Source: Zanthoxylum bungeanum (Eukaryota > Streptophyta > Magnoliopsida > Sapindales > Rutaceae). Taken from it: a DNA stretch of 64,000 bases. Where the stretch lies: assembly GCA_019454045.1 (NCBI GenBank), contig SKCR01023790.1, forward strand, positions 1-64,000, given 5' to 3'. The position numbers were made by a program, and so were the translations under genes. Every line of letters begins with the position of its first letter. The stretch's first letter is position 1. Positions 25,270 through 36,673 of this stretch are shown here, piece by piece. Below the pieces are notes generated by a model. The model made no database searches and was not told the DNA's origin. It worked only from the letters and a program-made list of their open reading frames with translations.

Positions 25270-27956
25270 TGTAGGACACAGAAATCGGTGACGCTGTTCT
25301 AGGCTCACGGCCTAGTTGGGAGTACGGAGTACCCCGCGGAGGACTAAACCGGAGAATAATGGAGTCGCCACCCAGTGTGAACTGGGAAAATGATTTAAGG
25401 CCACACTCACCCCTCGCAAGGGAATACCTCAAACCGTTGGGTTCAGAATGGTCACTTACTTATGCCACTTGTAATGAACGGATTTATGTAATAATATAAC
25501 CGAGTCTACGCAAGAATAACCTACATCTAAGTTCTCATACAACCTATATCTAAGTTTGCATGCATAAAAGTAAGTTGAAATAACGGCAAGCACACAATTT
25601 CATAAATATATTAAATAAATAATACGGAAAGATAAATGAACAATAACGGTAAAAGCTAATGATATGAAATAAATGTGCGATAAATAAATAACGGTACGTC
25701 AAAGAAAAATGTGACCAATAGTTTGGCCATTTTTAATATAGGACTTCACATGCCCGGTTGGACGTATTCCACGTCCAACCAAGCATGCCGGTTCCAGGAC
25801 GACAAAATAAAATATAACAAATGGTGCCCTCAGGGCTTACCTTTTAAGTCGCCTCTTGGAAGTGCGTTACGTGGCCGTCGGAAGGGTTAATGCTCCGCAA
25901 CTCCTCCGGTTCACTGGTTCAATGTTTTCCTTCGTCACCTCGCTGTTTTGGGCAACTGTTTTCTCTGCTTTCCGATTCGGGGACTGGTTGTGCGGTTTAT
26001 GGTGTAGTTTTTGGGGACTGGTTGTGAAGGGTAGTTTGTGGGGATATTTAATTTATGTGCGTTAGTGGAGTCTTTATTGTTTGTGTGGTGTGTCGTATGT
26101 GTGAGGTGGCTGTGAAGAGTGAGACGTCTGGTTTGTAAGTGACGTGTGTGCGTGTGTTTCATGGAGAACAGTCTCGGTTGCTTGAGGGTTTTTTTACTGT
26201 TGGCTTATTGATGTGGCGTCTTTGATGTCTTATATCTGCTACCTTATTATCGGTTAGTTTGTTTCTTGTGTTAGTTTACGTGGTGTCAAGCCATGAGCGT
26301 TGTCGTGTCAGTTAGGGAGAAGGCCGAGTGTGTGATCTGTTTGTGGATTTAGGGTTTGTCCATTGCGTGGTTGATGAAGGAGTGCCAATTTCATTGCTTA
26401 TGTCTGGTCGGTGAAGGCTGTTTGCTTGTGATATGTCTCGGCTGAGTGGGGACGTGAAGGGAGAAGAGAGTTGTATGCGTTGAAGGTTTCTTTTTCTGGT
26501 TTGTGTTGCCGTGAGTCAGAGTTGTGTGGCTTGCTGATTTGCTAGGGTGAGGTTAGCCGAGTGGGTCTATGGTGTGAGTGTTGTAGGGTTTCGTTGTTGG
26601 TTACAGAGAGAGGAATGAGAGAGTGGCGAGAGGAGGCCGTGAAAGAGAGGGTCGATGAGAGAGGGAGTTATGGTTTTTCTTTGTTATTGTCGTAAAGTTT
26701 TTTGTTCCTCGGTTTCCTTTTCCCCAATATCCATGTTTGCTAAACTCTTCTTTGACAAGTCTTCTCTTATCTATAACCCAATGGATATCTATGATGGCTT
26801 TTAAGACACAATGGTTAACATAATGCATGTATGCATGAGATGTGTGCGATATATGAGGTATAATATGCTTGTGGTTATCAAAACAGACATCAGACTCATG
26901 CTTCTGACATATTTGGATCATGTTTGGATTTCCTAAGCCCATCAAGGTTTTCATACAAGTTGGCCATTTATCATTTCAAAGAATTCAATCATATTATTGC
27001 GAGGGATAAACTTGTCCCAGTTGAAAAAGGCCCAACAGGTCTACACTTTTGCAATAACGTGGCTAAACAACTTCAAATGATAGGAGGCCCAAACACAAAG
27101 TGGCCCATCGACATTTTAGAAACTTTTGGCCCAATTGTCATAAAGCACGGACTCGTCCCAGTTTAAATAGCCCAACAAGCCCATACCTAATGACAAAAAG
27201 TCCAACTGAATCTAAATGCCGGTGGTCCCAAACATAAACATAAAGGAACGGTTTCTATTAGCCCAATAACTAAGGTTCATATGCGGGTTTATAGGGGTAT
27301 AGACAAAGGCTCTCGTCGATGAATGATTGCCCACAACTAGGTCTCCCCACTCAAGGGTCCGAGCGACCAAGTGAGCGCACCTTTTTTATACGCTAAGGTA
27401 CGTGCCAACGAGTTATGATGCGTGACTAACTGTCAAATGGATTTCCTATTGTAGATTCCCCAGATGGAGGGTGGAGCGAACTCTCTTAAATGCCCAAGCC
27501 TCTTAGACTCTTATCGCCTTGGTGACAAGAATAAACAACAGGTCCTCCAAATTAGTCCATCACAGTAAGCTTCGAGTAAATGATTACCTAGGTGCCTTCA
27601 CAGCTTTTCCTTATAGAAATGTAGTGAGTGAAGGAAGACACCAAACCATTACCTAGCACTAATAATGCCTTTGATTAAACCCCTTCGACCCGCTGTAGAC
27701 ACGGTTAACTAAAACAAAAATCACAAACATTACATGGCATTATTTCGAGGCCGATTCTCTATCCCCAGTGGAGTCGCCAGACTGTAGGACACAGAAATCG
27801 GCGATGTTGTTCCAGGCTCACGGCCTTAAATCATTTCCCAGTTCACACTGGGTGGCGACTCCATTTTATTTCTCCGGTTTAGTCCCTCGCGGGCTACTCC
27901 GTACTCCCGACCAAGCCGCGAGCCTAGAACAGCGTCACCAATTTCTGTGTCCTACA
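25270..27956 (-). mobile_element. Short Tat/Ogre-like non-autonomous element with inverted ends
   Basis: 2687 bp inside Copia-B, flanked by GCTAT (25265-25269) and ACTAT (27957-27961). The left 1.4 kb is homologous to 36674-38460. 26690-27780 is homologous to 46850-47752. The PBS at 27761-27779 reads TGGCGACTCCACTGGGGAT on the minus strand, the tRNA-Arg type reported for Ogre/Tat elements. The right terminal segment (27783-27956) is not a normal LTR: 43 bp of LTR end is followed by about 130 bp of the same LTR end inverted. No gag or pol is present. Confidence 0.75.
27761..27779 (-). promoter_or_regulatory. PBS (tRNA-Arg type) of the 25270-27956 element
   Basis: ATCCCCAGTGGAGTCGCCA on the plus strand, 3 nt from the LTR end CTACA. 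The identical 19-nt word occurs at 47733-47751. Confidence 0.7.
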
Positions 27957-27961
27957 ACTAT

Positions 27962-30900
27962 CATCAAATGAGGCATCAGATTGACTAGAAATTCTAATAA
28001 ATTTCTCTTTCGACAAATGAATCATCATTTACAATAGATTAATACTATATTCAAGAGACACAATAACTGTCAAACAGTTATACTAACTGTCATACAGATG
28101 GTCTTACTATGTCCTTTATTAGATCATATCTATTGCACGACTAATGGGAGTTCTTCACAAGTCTCTTAGTTTTATATCATATATGAAACTTTATATCAAA
28201 TATAACATAGACCACTCCCACTGCTTTCACAGAGAAAAGAAGACTTAGGTAAACTTTTCACCTCACAAACATTTCATTATTACATTAATAATGATAATGT
28301 CTTTAGGGTATATAACACTAGAATGAAATTTGTACGCTCCCACTGACCCTACTATCAAATATGTATTCTCTATGCTTTGATAAAATTATAAAATCTGACT
28401 GTATCAAAATTAGAGAACACTGATTTCCAGAAAGCTTATCTGAGTCTACAATAGGCTCTATAAGCTAGTATATCAAACTTTGATCTTAGCAGAATACAAA
28501 CTTTAGGGCCATTCTAGAATGAACTCTTCAAACAAAGAAACCACAACATATTTCTCATTCGAAGAAACCATTCAGGAACACCACTTTACATTCTTTAGCA
28601 AAATACATAGTTTAATATCAACATTAACCAATAGATCTTTAATTGTTCAATTAATGTGACTAGAGACAAGTTTTCTCAGAATTTACAATCGATTACTGAG
28701 TATAACCTTTCTCACTGTCATATTATAAAGGTCAAACCTTTATCAAGCTCATTTTGCTTTTGCTGCACAAATAATTTGCACATTTTATAAACTATTCATA
28801 ACGAAAGCTTAATCAAGTTCAAAAACTTGACCGTAGTAAGTTACAAACAATTTTAGATATATGGTTCAAAGCTAACTTCCGAAAATTGATATCAAATATC
28901 GCTCCACTATAAGTTATAGGATAATTTTCTTCAATAAGAAAACAACAGAACCATTAAGTATCAAATAATTTTGTAAATAATACTGACATCTTATTAAACT
29001 TATACATGAGATGTCTAAGGATCTTTTCATTTTTATTAATTATGTAGTTCCATTTATAATTTATCAATCTCACATTTGACTTCAATAAGTCAAGTATTTT
29101 CTACAATTATTAACATCTGATGTTACACACCAAGTAATAAAATAATTTTATTACTCGAGATTATAGAAAAGATATTCTATTAAATAGAATACAATATTCT
29201 ATTAAACAGAATAAATGATAACCTTTTACTTGTACCTCTAAGGCGCAAGTACTTTCAATTATATAACCATTATACAAAAGAAAGATTCAAATCTCAAACT
29301 TTTCAAGATTCGAGTTTTCTACATATACATATCATATACGTAACTGTAGAAACTAATGGAACAATAATTAAAAGGATGAATTAGTGTAACTGGAGCATAA
29401 CCCCAACAGTATTGAAACTAATTCGGTTACACTCAATATCAAATGAATCATATCATATAAGATTCGATTTCTCCCACTGATCAATTCCATCATGATGGAA
29501 TTGTAGAAGAATAATATTGAGTAAGAATCACATTCTTTAAATAACTTTAGAACTAATTGCCATAAATTCATATGTTTGATCATATCAAGCATCTTTGAAC
29601 AATTCAAAGACTCATGATGAATTTTAAAATATAGTTTTCAATACTTCAAATAGAATATTTTTGAACCATTCAAAATATTCTATCCGCGTTTAATGAGAAA
29701 CATATTGAAAGTTCTTGAACCATTCAAGACGTTCAATATATATTCTTTAAGAAACACACAACTAAGTCATGACAATTCATTAACTAAGTTACGAAGTAAA
29801 GAAAACTATCTAAGGTAATTTATAATTCATTAAACTACATACATTTAATGTATTAGTTTAATAAATCAGTGGTCCAATGATGATCATTTGTTAAATTAGA
29901 TTTAATCACATCATGAATACAATATTCAGTAAATGGATAAGGATATATGGTGTGATCTTTTGTCAGACCATCTTTTACCACACAGAATAAGCATCTAATG
30001 CTTATGTGATAAAATCTCATAAAAAACTGTTTTAAGTTATTTAGTTAACCGAATATTTTTCTTAATGTTTATCTTTTCATCAATGACACTACTAGTCATA
30101 TTAAAATATGTAACAACTGTTTATTAAGAATAAGTAACTATCCAATAGTCACAAGTTCTGAGATCAAATATCCAAAACAGTCATTAAACATTATTTCAAA
30201 TAACTAGATAGAAGATCTGGTATCTAATACCTACAATTGTCGTATTATGAAAATCGATATTTCTTATACATAACTATACACATTTCCTTTCTTTAGCTTT
30301 ATAATTTGCCTTTAATCATTCACAACAATTACAAATAATTGATTAGCAAATTGTGTCAAACACGTGACTTCTAAAAATCACTAAAGCCAAGAAACGTCAT
30401 TATAAGATAAACAAAATTCCTAATGGAGTTTTCTTAATGCTAGTTAAGAATCTCGAGACATGAACTAATTCACGTCAATTCTTTCCGCACAAGAAACTAT
30501 TCTCTCTAGATAATTATATACTAAAACAGATATCTATTTAGATTACTAATCGTGACTTAGTAACTAAGTCATTAACCATATTGATTTTTAAGAAAATCAG
30601 AACAACAGTTACCGATGATTTTGACTAATCTAATAATATCCAAGTCTACTAACATTCTAGAACCTATTCTAGAAATAGGCAACCAAAAGTAAAGTCAGAA
30701 AACATATTTAAATAATATTCATGCAGTGGATTAGAAGTATAATTCTATTAATAATATAGAATAAAGGAAAAACAATAGCAGCAATTTCCATAAAATTACA
30801 CACTACTTTAGTTATGGATTTTTAACCCAGTAGTGTCTCCCACTACTTTACGTAATACTGTAATCCCCAATGGAAAATGGGAATTCAATAATTAAATCGA

Positions 30901-31585
30901 ATTCCATAGTAGAGTAGGATCCCATGAATATATTTCGACTCACAGCTTTGGCATGATCTCACCTATGTATATTCATTAGGTAGACAACTTATTGTCAATC
31001 ACACTCACTGTGACTCTTGATTTTGGTCTTGACTCTTTCTCGTTATGACAGCTTTGGCACGTTCAAAAGGAGGCGTATCAAGGTTTCACTTGCCAATGAT
31101 AAACTCAAGCTACCGATTTAGTCCTGACAGTTTTGGCACGTTCAGGATTTCCACTTTCACTTGAATTTGTCTAGTATCAAATGTACAATCGGTATCGATA
31201 AAGTTCTATCAACTACATCCTCACTGCTTTGGCATAATCTCGGATGCAGCCATAGAAAGATACCCATAAACCGTATTGACAAGACAAACCAAGAAACATG
31301 CATCCAATACTTGTCAATTTACTGCCTTATTTAAGCAGGGATATTTCTCAAGAAGGCTTTGCTCTACATCAAATGCAGAAATTAATCTAGGTCAACTTCT
31401 AAACTGTTCAATTCTACCTTAGAAAACATAACTTAACTTAACGATTAAATTTATGTTATGTTTACCGTTAGCGTAGAACCGAAAAGTCAAGAAATATCTA
31501 AATTAAATAGATGTTCAAACATCAAAATTGAATTATATATCATATATCAAGCATGATTTATGTAATGGATGAAGGATCAGACCTA
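27962..31585 (-). pseudogene. Copia-B pol/gag remnants and leader
   Basis: Almost no open frame survives. Read on the minus strand, 28350-28290 shows GSVGAYKFHSSVIYPKDIII, aligned with the RT line SGSxxxFxxLYVDDILLI, so the YVDD box is destroyed. 30930-31250 is leader with four spaced copies of a GCCAAAGCTGTCA-like word. The rest is AT-rich decay with frequent stops, such as short repeats of TTCTATTAAATAGAATA at 29175-29215. Lineage cannot be fixed. Confidence 0.55.
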
Positions 31586-31596
31586 CTCTGATACCA
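31586..31596 (-). promoter_or_regulatory. PBS of Copia-B
   Basis: CTCTGATACCA on the plus strand, TGGTATCAGAG in sense, four bases from the 5' LTR end. This is the initiator Met-tRNA type. Confidence 0.85.
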
Positions 31597-31600
31597 ATTT

Positions 31601-34104
31601 TGTTGGGGTTTTGGGAAAAAGGGTACGGCGGAAGCGCTGTTCGGGTGAAATCGTAATTTTAAAATTTTTTAAATTACCAAATGAATTATTCAATATCCAA
31701 TAGGAATAATTCATTCATATTTCACCTAAAAGTATTTATTTGATATCAAATAGCGATACAAATAATTAAGAAACATCGCGAAACTTTTATGTAAACATTT
31801 TTCCGTAAAATGGCATAAAATGTGTTTTTGACCGAACCGACTACCCAATACACATGAGTGTTGTCCAGGTCAGCCCCAATAGTATTAGGGAAGTTAATGG
31901 GCTGCCCGAATAGTGACCAATTCACTGTTTGGTCAGCCGTCACCCGGTTGGCTCAAAAAACACAAGGTAACGCCGTTTTCGCTTATTTAAACTCCGAAAA
32001 AATTTCTGGTAATTATTCCAACACCCAAAACACAACCAATACATTCATATGACATATGTTTCCTCAACATATACACAGTATTTCCATATCTGAATCAGAA
32101 GCAAAATATATCAATTTTTTTGCTTAAAATCCAATTTTCCAACATTAGTCTAATTAATCTTATCACCAACCAAAGTCCCCACAAATGAACCACCCAAGAA
32201 TAATTATAGGCATTACAAGAGTTTTTATAACACTCTAGAATGGCAACATATCATCAAATGATCAATTTGAATAAATATTACAATAATATCATCCAAATCA
32301 ACTTCACACATGCACAAAGCCTTCCAATTCATCCTCCAAATCCAAAAGCGCCAAATTCTAAGAAGTAAGTAAACCCTAGAACCATTCAAGTAATTCAAGA
32401 ACAAGAAACTAATTTCCTAAACTTAAGAAAATTAAAGATTACCTCTTAATCTTCAACTTTTTCTTAAGCTTTTCTTTAATTTTCACTTTCTTCTTCCTTA
32501 ATTCATCAAGTAGAATTTGAGAGGTATTTTAGAAGACTAAATTCGGCCATGGAAGATGATGGTGAAGAAAACAAAAAAATTTCAACTTAAAAGGAAGGCT
32601 AACAGACTTTTGAGGGGGTATTTTTGTCATTTTTGGAATTTAATTTCATTAAATTAAGATTAAACTTTATGTTAGCAAATCATATTTGCACACCTAAAGT
32701 TTAATTAAAACATGCCACATGTATCAATAATAATTAGCTATATAACATAAGAATTATGAAATATAGATATCATTTAATTAGTTAAATATTTAATATTTAA
32801 ATATCTAAATAATTAATTAATATAATTATTATTATGTATGTGTTTTTATTTACTTAAAATAACAAATACATATATTAATGGCATGTGTCAAAATCTCATT
32901 TGACAATTAATTAATGTATATCTAATCAAATTATGTATAAAAAACAAATACACAATAATTACGATTGACCAAAAATGCCCATATGCATGTGTTTTCATTT
33001 AACCACTTAAACGATCCGAATTAACTCATTTAATTCCTGAAGTATTATGAATAATCTGTATTATTCATAACGCTCTGCCCAAGTGCTTAACGAGTACACT
33101 TCATATTGTGGGACTCTTTAAGTTTAGGTTTATCCGTCGGGAAATCTAATTTTGTGTCCATAATTCAACCACTTATGAATTATGAGGACCACAGATAATC
33201 TCGCTAAGCTATGCAAGTCGAGGTCATTGCATACGTATAATCCCTCTATCACAGGCTATCCATATTATACATGGGATATAGATAAGAACGTCAAATCCGT
33301 ATGGTATAATATAGCCGAATTTTCAAATTTACGATCTCTAAATAACACTCGAAACTGATTTTTGAAGTTATACCACAGCCATGGATTTACTAGATCGCAA
33401 ACACGTGTAGGATGCCTATGCCCTGTACATGGGACTGACGGATTCTATCTGATACGCACAGGATAATATGAGCATCAGTCCACTCCCAACGAACAGGTTG
33501 AGTTCTGATCTAAACAGATCGGTGACGTGACTGCCATCAAATTATGGAGGATAACTCATATTTTCACTATGGTATCTCAAGTCGAAATATCACTATGCTC
33601 GCTCAACTCGAGAAGATTCCTATTGAAATTAGGGTACCATCTATTAGGAAATATTCAGTGAGTCATTCAGTGTTTATCAAATAAACACCTACATGTCTAT
33701 ATGAGTCTCCCGAGACTCATTGTTCATTGGGATAAACCATCGGACCAAGTCACGATATATGAAATGTACTGGTCTCAGCAGATTTTACTAACCGACCCAT
33801 GTTAGTAAATCTTGAACATGAACTTTATTTAAGGATATACAACTTATAGTGACGCTTCCCAATGTCAATTACAAACTACGTTGTAAATCCTAGGGTCTTT
33901 GTCTAATATACACGTATCAGTAAATCAGATTTAGTTTCAATCTAATCATAATTAGATATCTAATCGCAATTAGATCGAATATGTATATAAAAGACAAGAG
34001 GTGCTACCATCAAATAAGTAATATTATGGAAAAAAGAATTGATCGTCTTTATGAATCAGATATAAATATGATCCGGATTGGCACTCTGAGCACCAACCCT
34101 AACA
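31601..34104 (-). repeat. 5' LTR of Copia-B
   Basis: 2504 bp, TGTTGGGGTTTTGGG...CCAACCCTAACA on the plus strand. No reliable reading frame. The outer flank at 34105 is chromovirus-like sequence. The target duplication cannot be checked because the other end is outside or lost. Confidence 0.8.
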
Positions 34105-36162
34105 ACAAACACATACATGACAAACACCCCAAGTCATCATCCAAACACTAATACATATGACTGTACATATTACTACTAAGTCAATCGATTTATCTTTAAC
34201 AACTTTCATTTCTTTCCCTTATCGATCAAGCACACTCAGTTTCTGAGTTTCTATCTGAAAATATCTAATAATAAATCTCATCGTTTAAACATACCCATTC
34301 AAGAATGACTTATCCTATACCATATTTCTCATCACACTTCACTATTCCAACCTCTATACAAATAAATCACTTGTACGAATAAATAACAAACCTATTCCAT
34401 TAACTGATCTCGTATACTCAAATTGTGTGTAGCTTATCATAATATACATATTCAAAATCATGTACCAATACTTATTTATATACTTATTTATTTACATATA
34501 CATAGACATACTGTTACATATTCATACACTCAATATGCATCAACATCATTAAACATTTCCCTTCATATCATAACAATGTATCTGTGATGGTCGACTATCT
34601 CAAATATACATGATCTCAAAGTCTTTTCCCAAATCCATCTTTAACTATCATAAACCTTTCAATAATATCTCTATATATATCTATATATATAAAGCACGAA
34701 AAGAACGATTCAAGAACGCATCGCATTGGTTACTTACCTAGCTTCGCGAGCAATCCAGGTCCTAGTCACATCTGTCAAAATAAATGGTGAAATATCATCA
34801 GAAACACGACTTACGAAGTTCTCGACTAAATTATGATGAAATCTTGGATCTTTCCGGAATAACCAAATCAAGTATTTTTTCAATGTTTTCAGTTTCAATA
34901 ATCTCAAAATACCATTACAAACAAATCCAAGCCACTAGTTCACATAAATTCTCGATTTACGTATTTTTGGAAAATCTTCCGAAAAAGTTTTCACAAACGC
35001 TACGGAAGGGCCCCGAACCCTCCAAACCTACCCAGATTCATCCATACATGTTCTTAATATCATAAATAACTCATAACTATCATCAAAACCAAAACACATC
35101 ATTATATCCAAAAACCCACTTTTATCAAAAACTTACATATTCTATCAAATCGATTAAACTCGTTCCGTTTTCACTAGGATATAATCAACTGCACATACTC
35201 AATATACTAATTCTCAATCGATTCAATTTAAATCATAACGCTACTCTACGAAGCTACTGGATACATCCGAATATTTTGCGGAAAACTTAAAATTAGTGAC
35301 TTATTACTATGAGGTCTTATACAGACTCCAAATGATCCCACGAACGCGCTGGAATCAACGAAGTTTTGGTCGGAACTACTGTTCACTATGGGTCACTATT
35401 CATCTGAATCTTCCTCCCTCGTTTCATGTGCAACCGAGCACGGATCGAAAAAATCGTCTCTGTCATCTTGTAAAACTCTTCGAGAGCTTCAGTTTGGCAG
35501 GTGGCTCGGGCAGTGAAATGAAGCGACGACCCGGGATTTGGATACCCAAGCCCGTGCATTTCTCTTTCCTTATCACCACTTTCCGATGACCTGGGACTGC
35601 TGCTGGCAACCACAAGGTTGAGGGGTGGCCGACGCACCCCTCTGGCTGGTCGTGCCAACGTTAGGCCGTCGGCGTGACCAGCAGAGCAAAGGCGATGTTT
35701 TGTGATAGAAAGTCGACTTGGAAGATTTGATAAATTATGTAATTTTGACAATTAAAGGAAACTAAGGATATTTATAAAGAAGTTTTTGAAAATTACACTC
35801 TGACCCTGAAAATTATAATTATGTCCCTGTAATGGGCCTTTCTCGGAAATTTTCATTTTTGAAACCCTTCCGATATAAATTTCAAAAAGCGTTCAACATG
35901 AAAGTTATTCGTCTCGAAAAAGAGTTTGTTTACTACTTTTATAGCTAAAACAACAAATTTTCACGCGTAAAATGATACAAATAGAAATCGCATTACCGGT
36001 TCTCGAAACCACACGTTTTCCAATGCGATGAAACTTCATTTAAAAATATTATGATCTATCTTCTATCACATAATTCTGATTTTCGATTACCATCCCTTTT
36101 CAAATCCTTAACTTTAATTCGAAAATCTTCATGCATTGTTCCGAAAAACTCGGGATATTACA
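34105..36162 (-). repeat. Chromovirus-like (Tekay/Del type) LTR, partial
   Basis: The sense LTR start TGTAATATCCCGAG lies at 36162 downward and follows a purine tract (minus strand GGATGGGAGAA). 34690-34780 reads, in sense, GGATTGCTCGCGAAGCTAGG followed by a GTAAGT word, a typical transcribed-LTR feature. The left end is cut by Copia-B at 34104. Plus-strand frames here (34784-35065, 35296-35589) are antisense and not called genes. Confidence 0.6.
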
Positions 36163-36673
36163 TTCTCCCATCCTTATAAAAATTTCATCCTCGAAATTTC
36201 CCCAACCTTACATATAATCATTCAAAACCAAACACACATACATGACAATCTTATCCGTATTCATAAGTCACTTCACTTAACACATTTTCAAAAGTCACAT
36301 ATTTCATACATCATTATAACTTATACAAGTTCAAAACAAATAAATCAAATCAAACGTTTCATACCAGAATCAAACCAAACTCGTCATTTCATTTCGTATT
36401 CATTCATTGGAACACACTTAAACCGCTTCAAGATCATTCATTATAGAAACAGAACGTCGAACACGAATTCCATACAGTCAATCATATGTATCATCAGTAA
36501 CGAAGAACATAAAACAGGTTCTTTACAAGCGATCAGATATGGTATCAAAAACAACACATAATATAGATTTCATACTATCCATTCCGTTCACAATATAAAA
36601 GGAACTCATTCATTTCACATCAGGTCATTCCATATCATATCTATAAACGATATCAATATCAATATTTACATAC
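36163..36673 (-). pseudogene. End of a chromovirus internal region
   Basis: Just before the LTR the minus strand reads FEDEIFIRMGE (36200-36163), very like the 'FEDEI' C-terminal line that precedes the polypurine tract in Tekay/Del chromoviruses. Only about 0.5 kb remains before the insertion at 36674. A plus-strand open frame at 36136-36561 is antisense to this. Confidence 0.5.

Larger units (their letters stand above)
23072..34104 (-). mobile_element. Copia-B element (degenerate), 3' LTR truncated
   Basis: Second copia family, with LTRs starting TGTTAGGGTTGG in sense. 3' LTR 23072-24599; polypurine tract 24600-24613; internal 24614-31600, interrupted by 25270-27961; PBS 31586-31596; 5' LTR 31601-34104. 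The left LTR lacks about 560 bp at its 3' (sense) end compared with the right one, at the point where the Copia-A block begins. Coding blocks are badly decayed. Confidence 0.8.

Noticed and set aside
35296..35751. Frames on both strands of about 100 codons
   Set aside because: They lie in a chromovirus-like LTR, overlap each other on opposite strands and have no recognisable domain.
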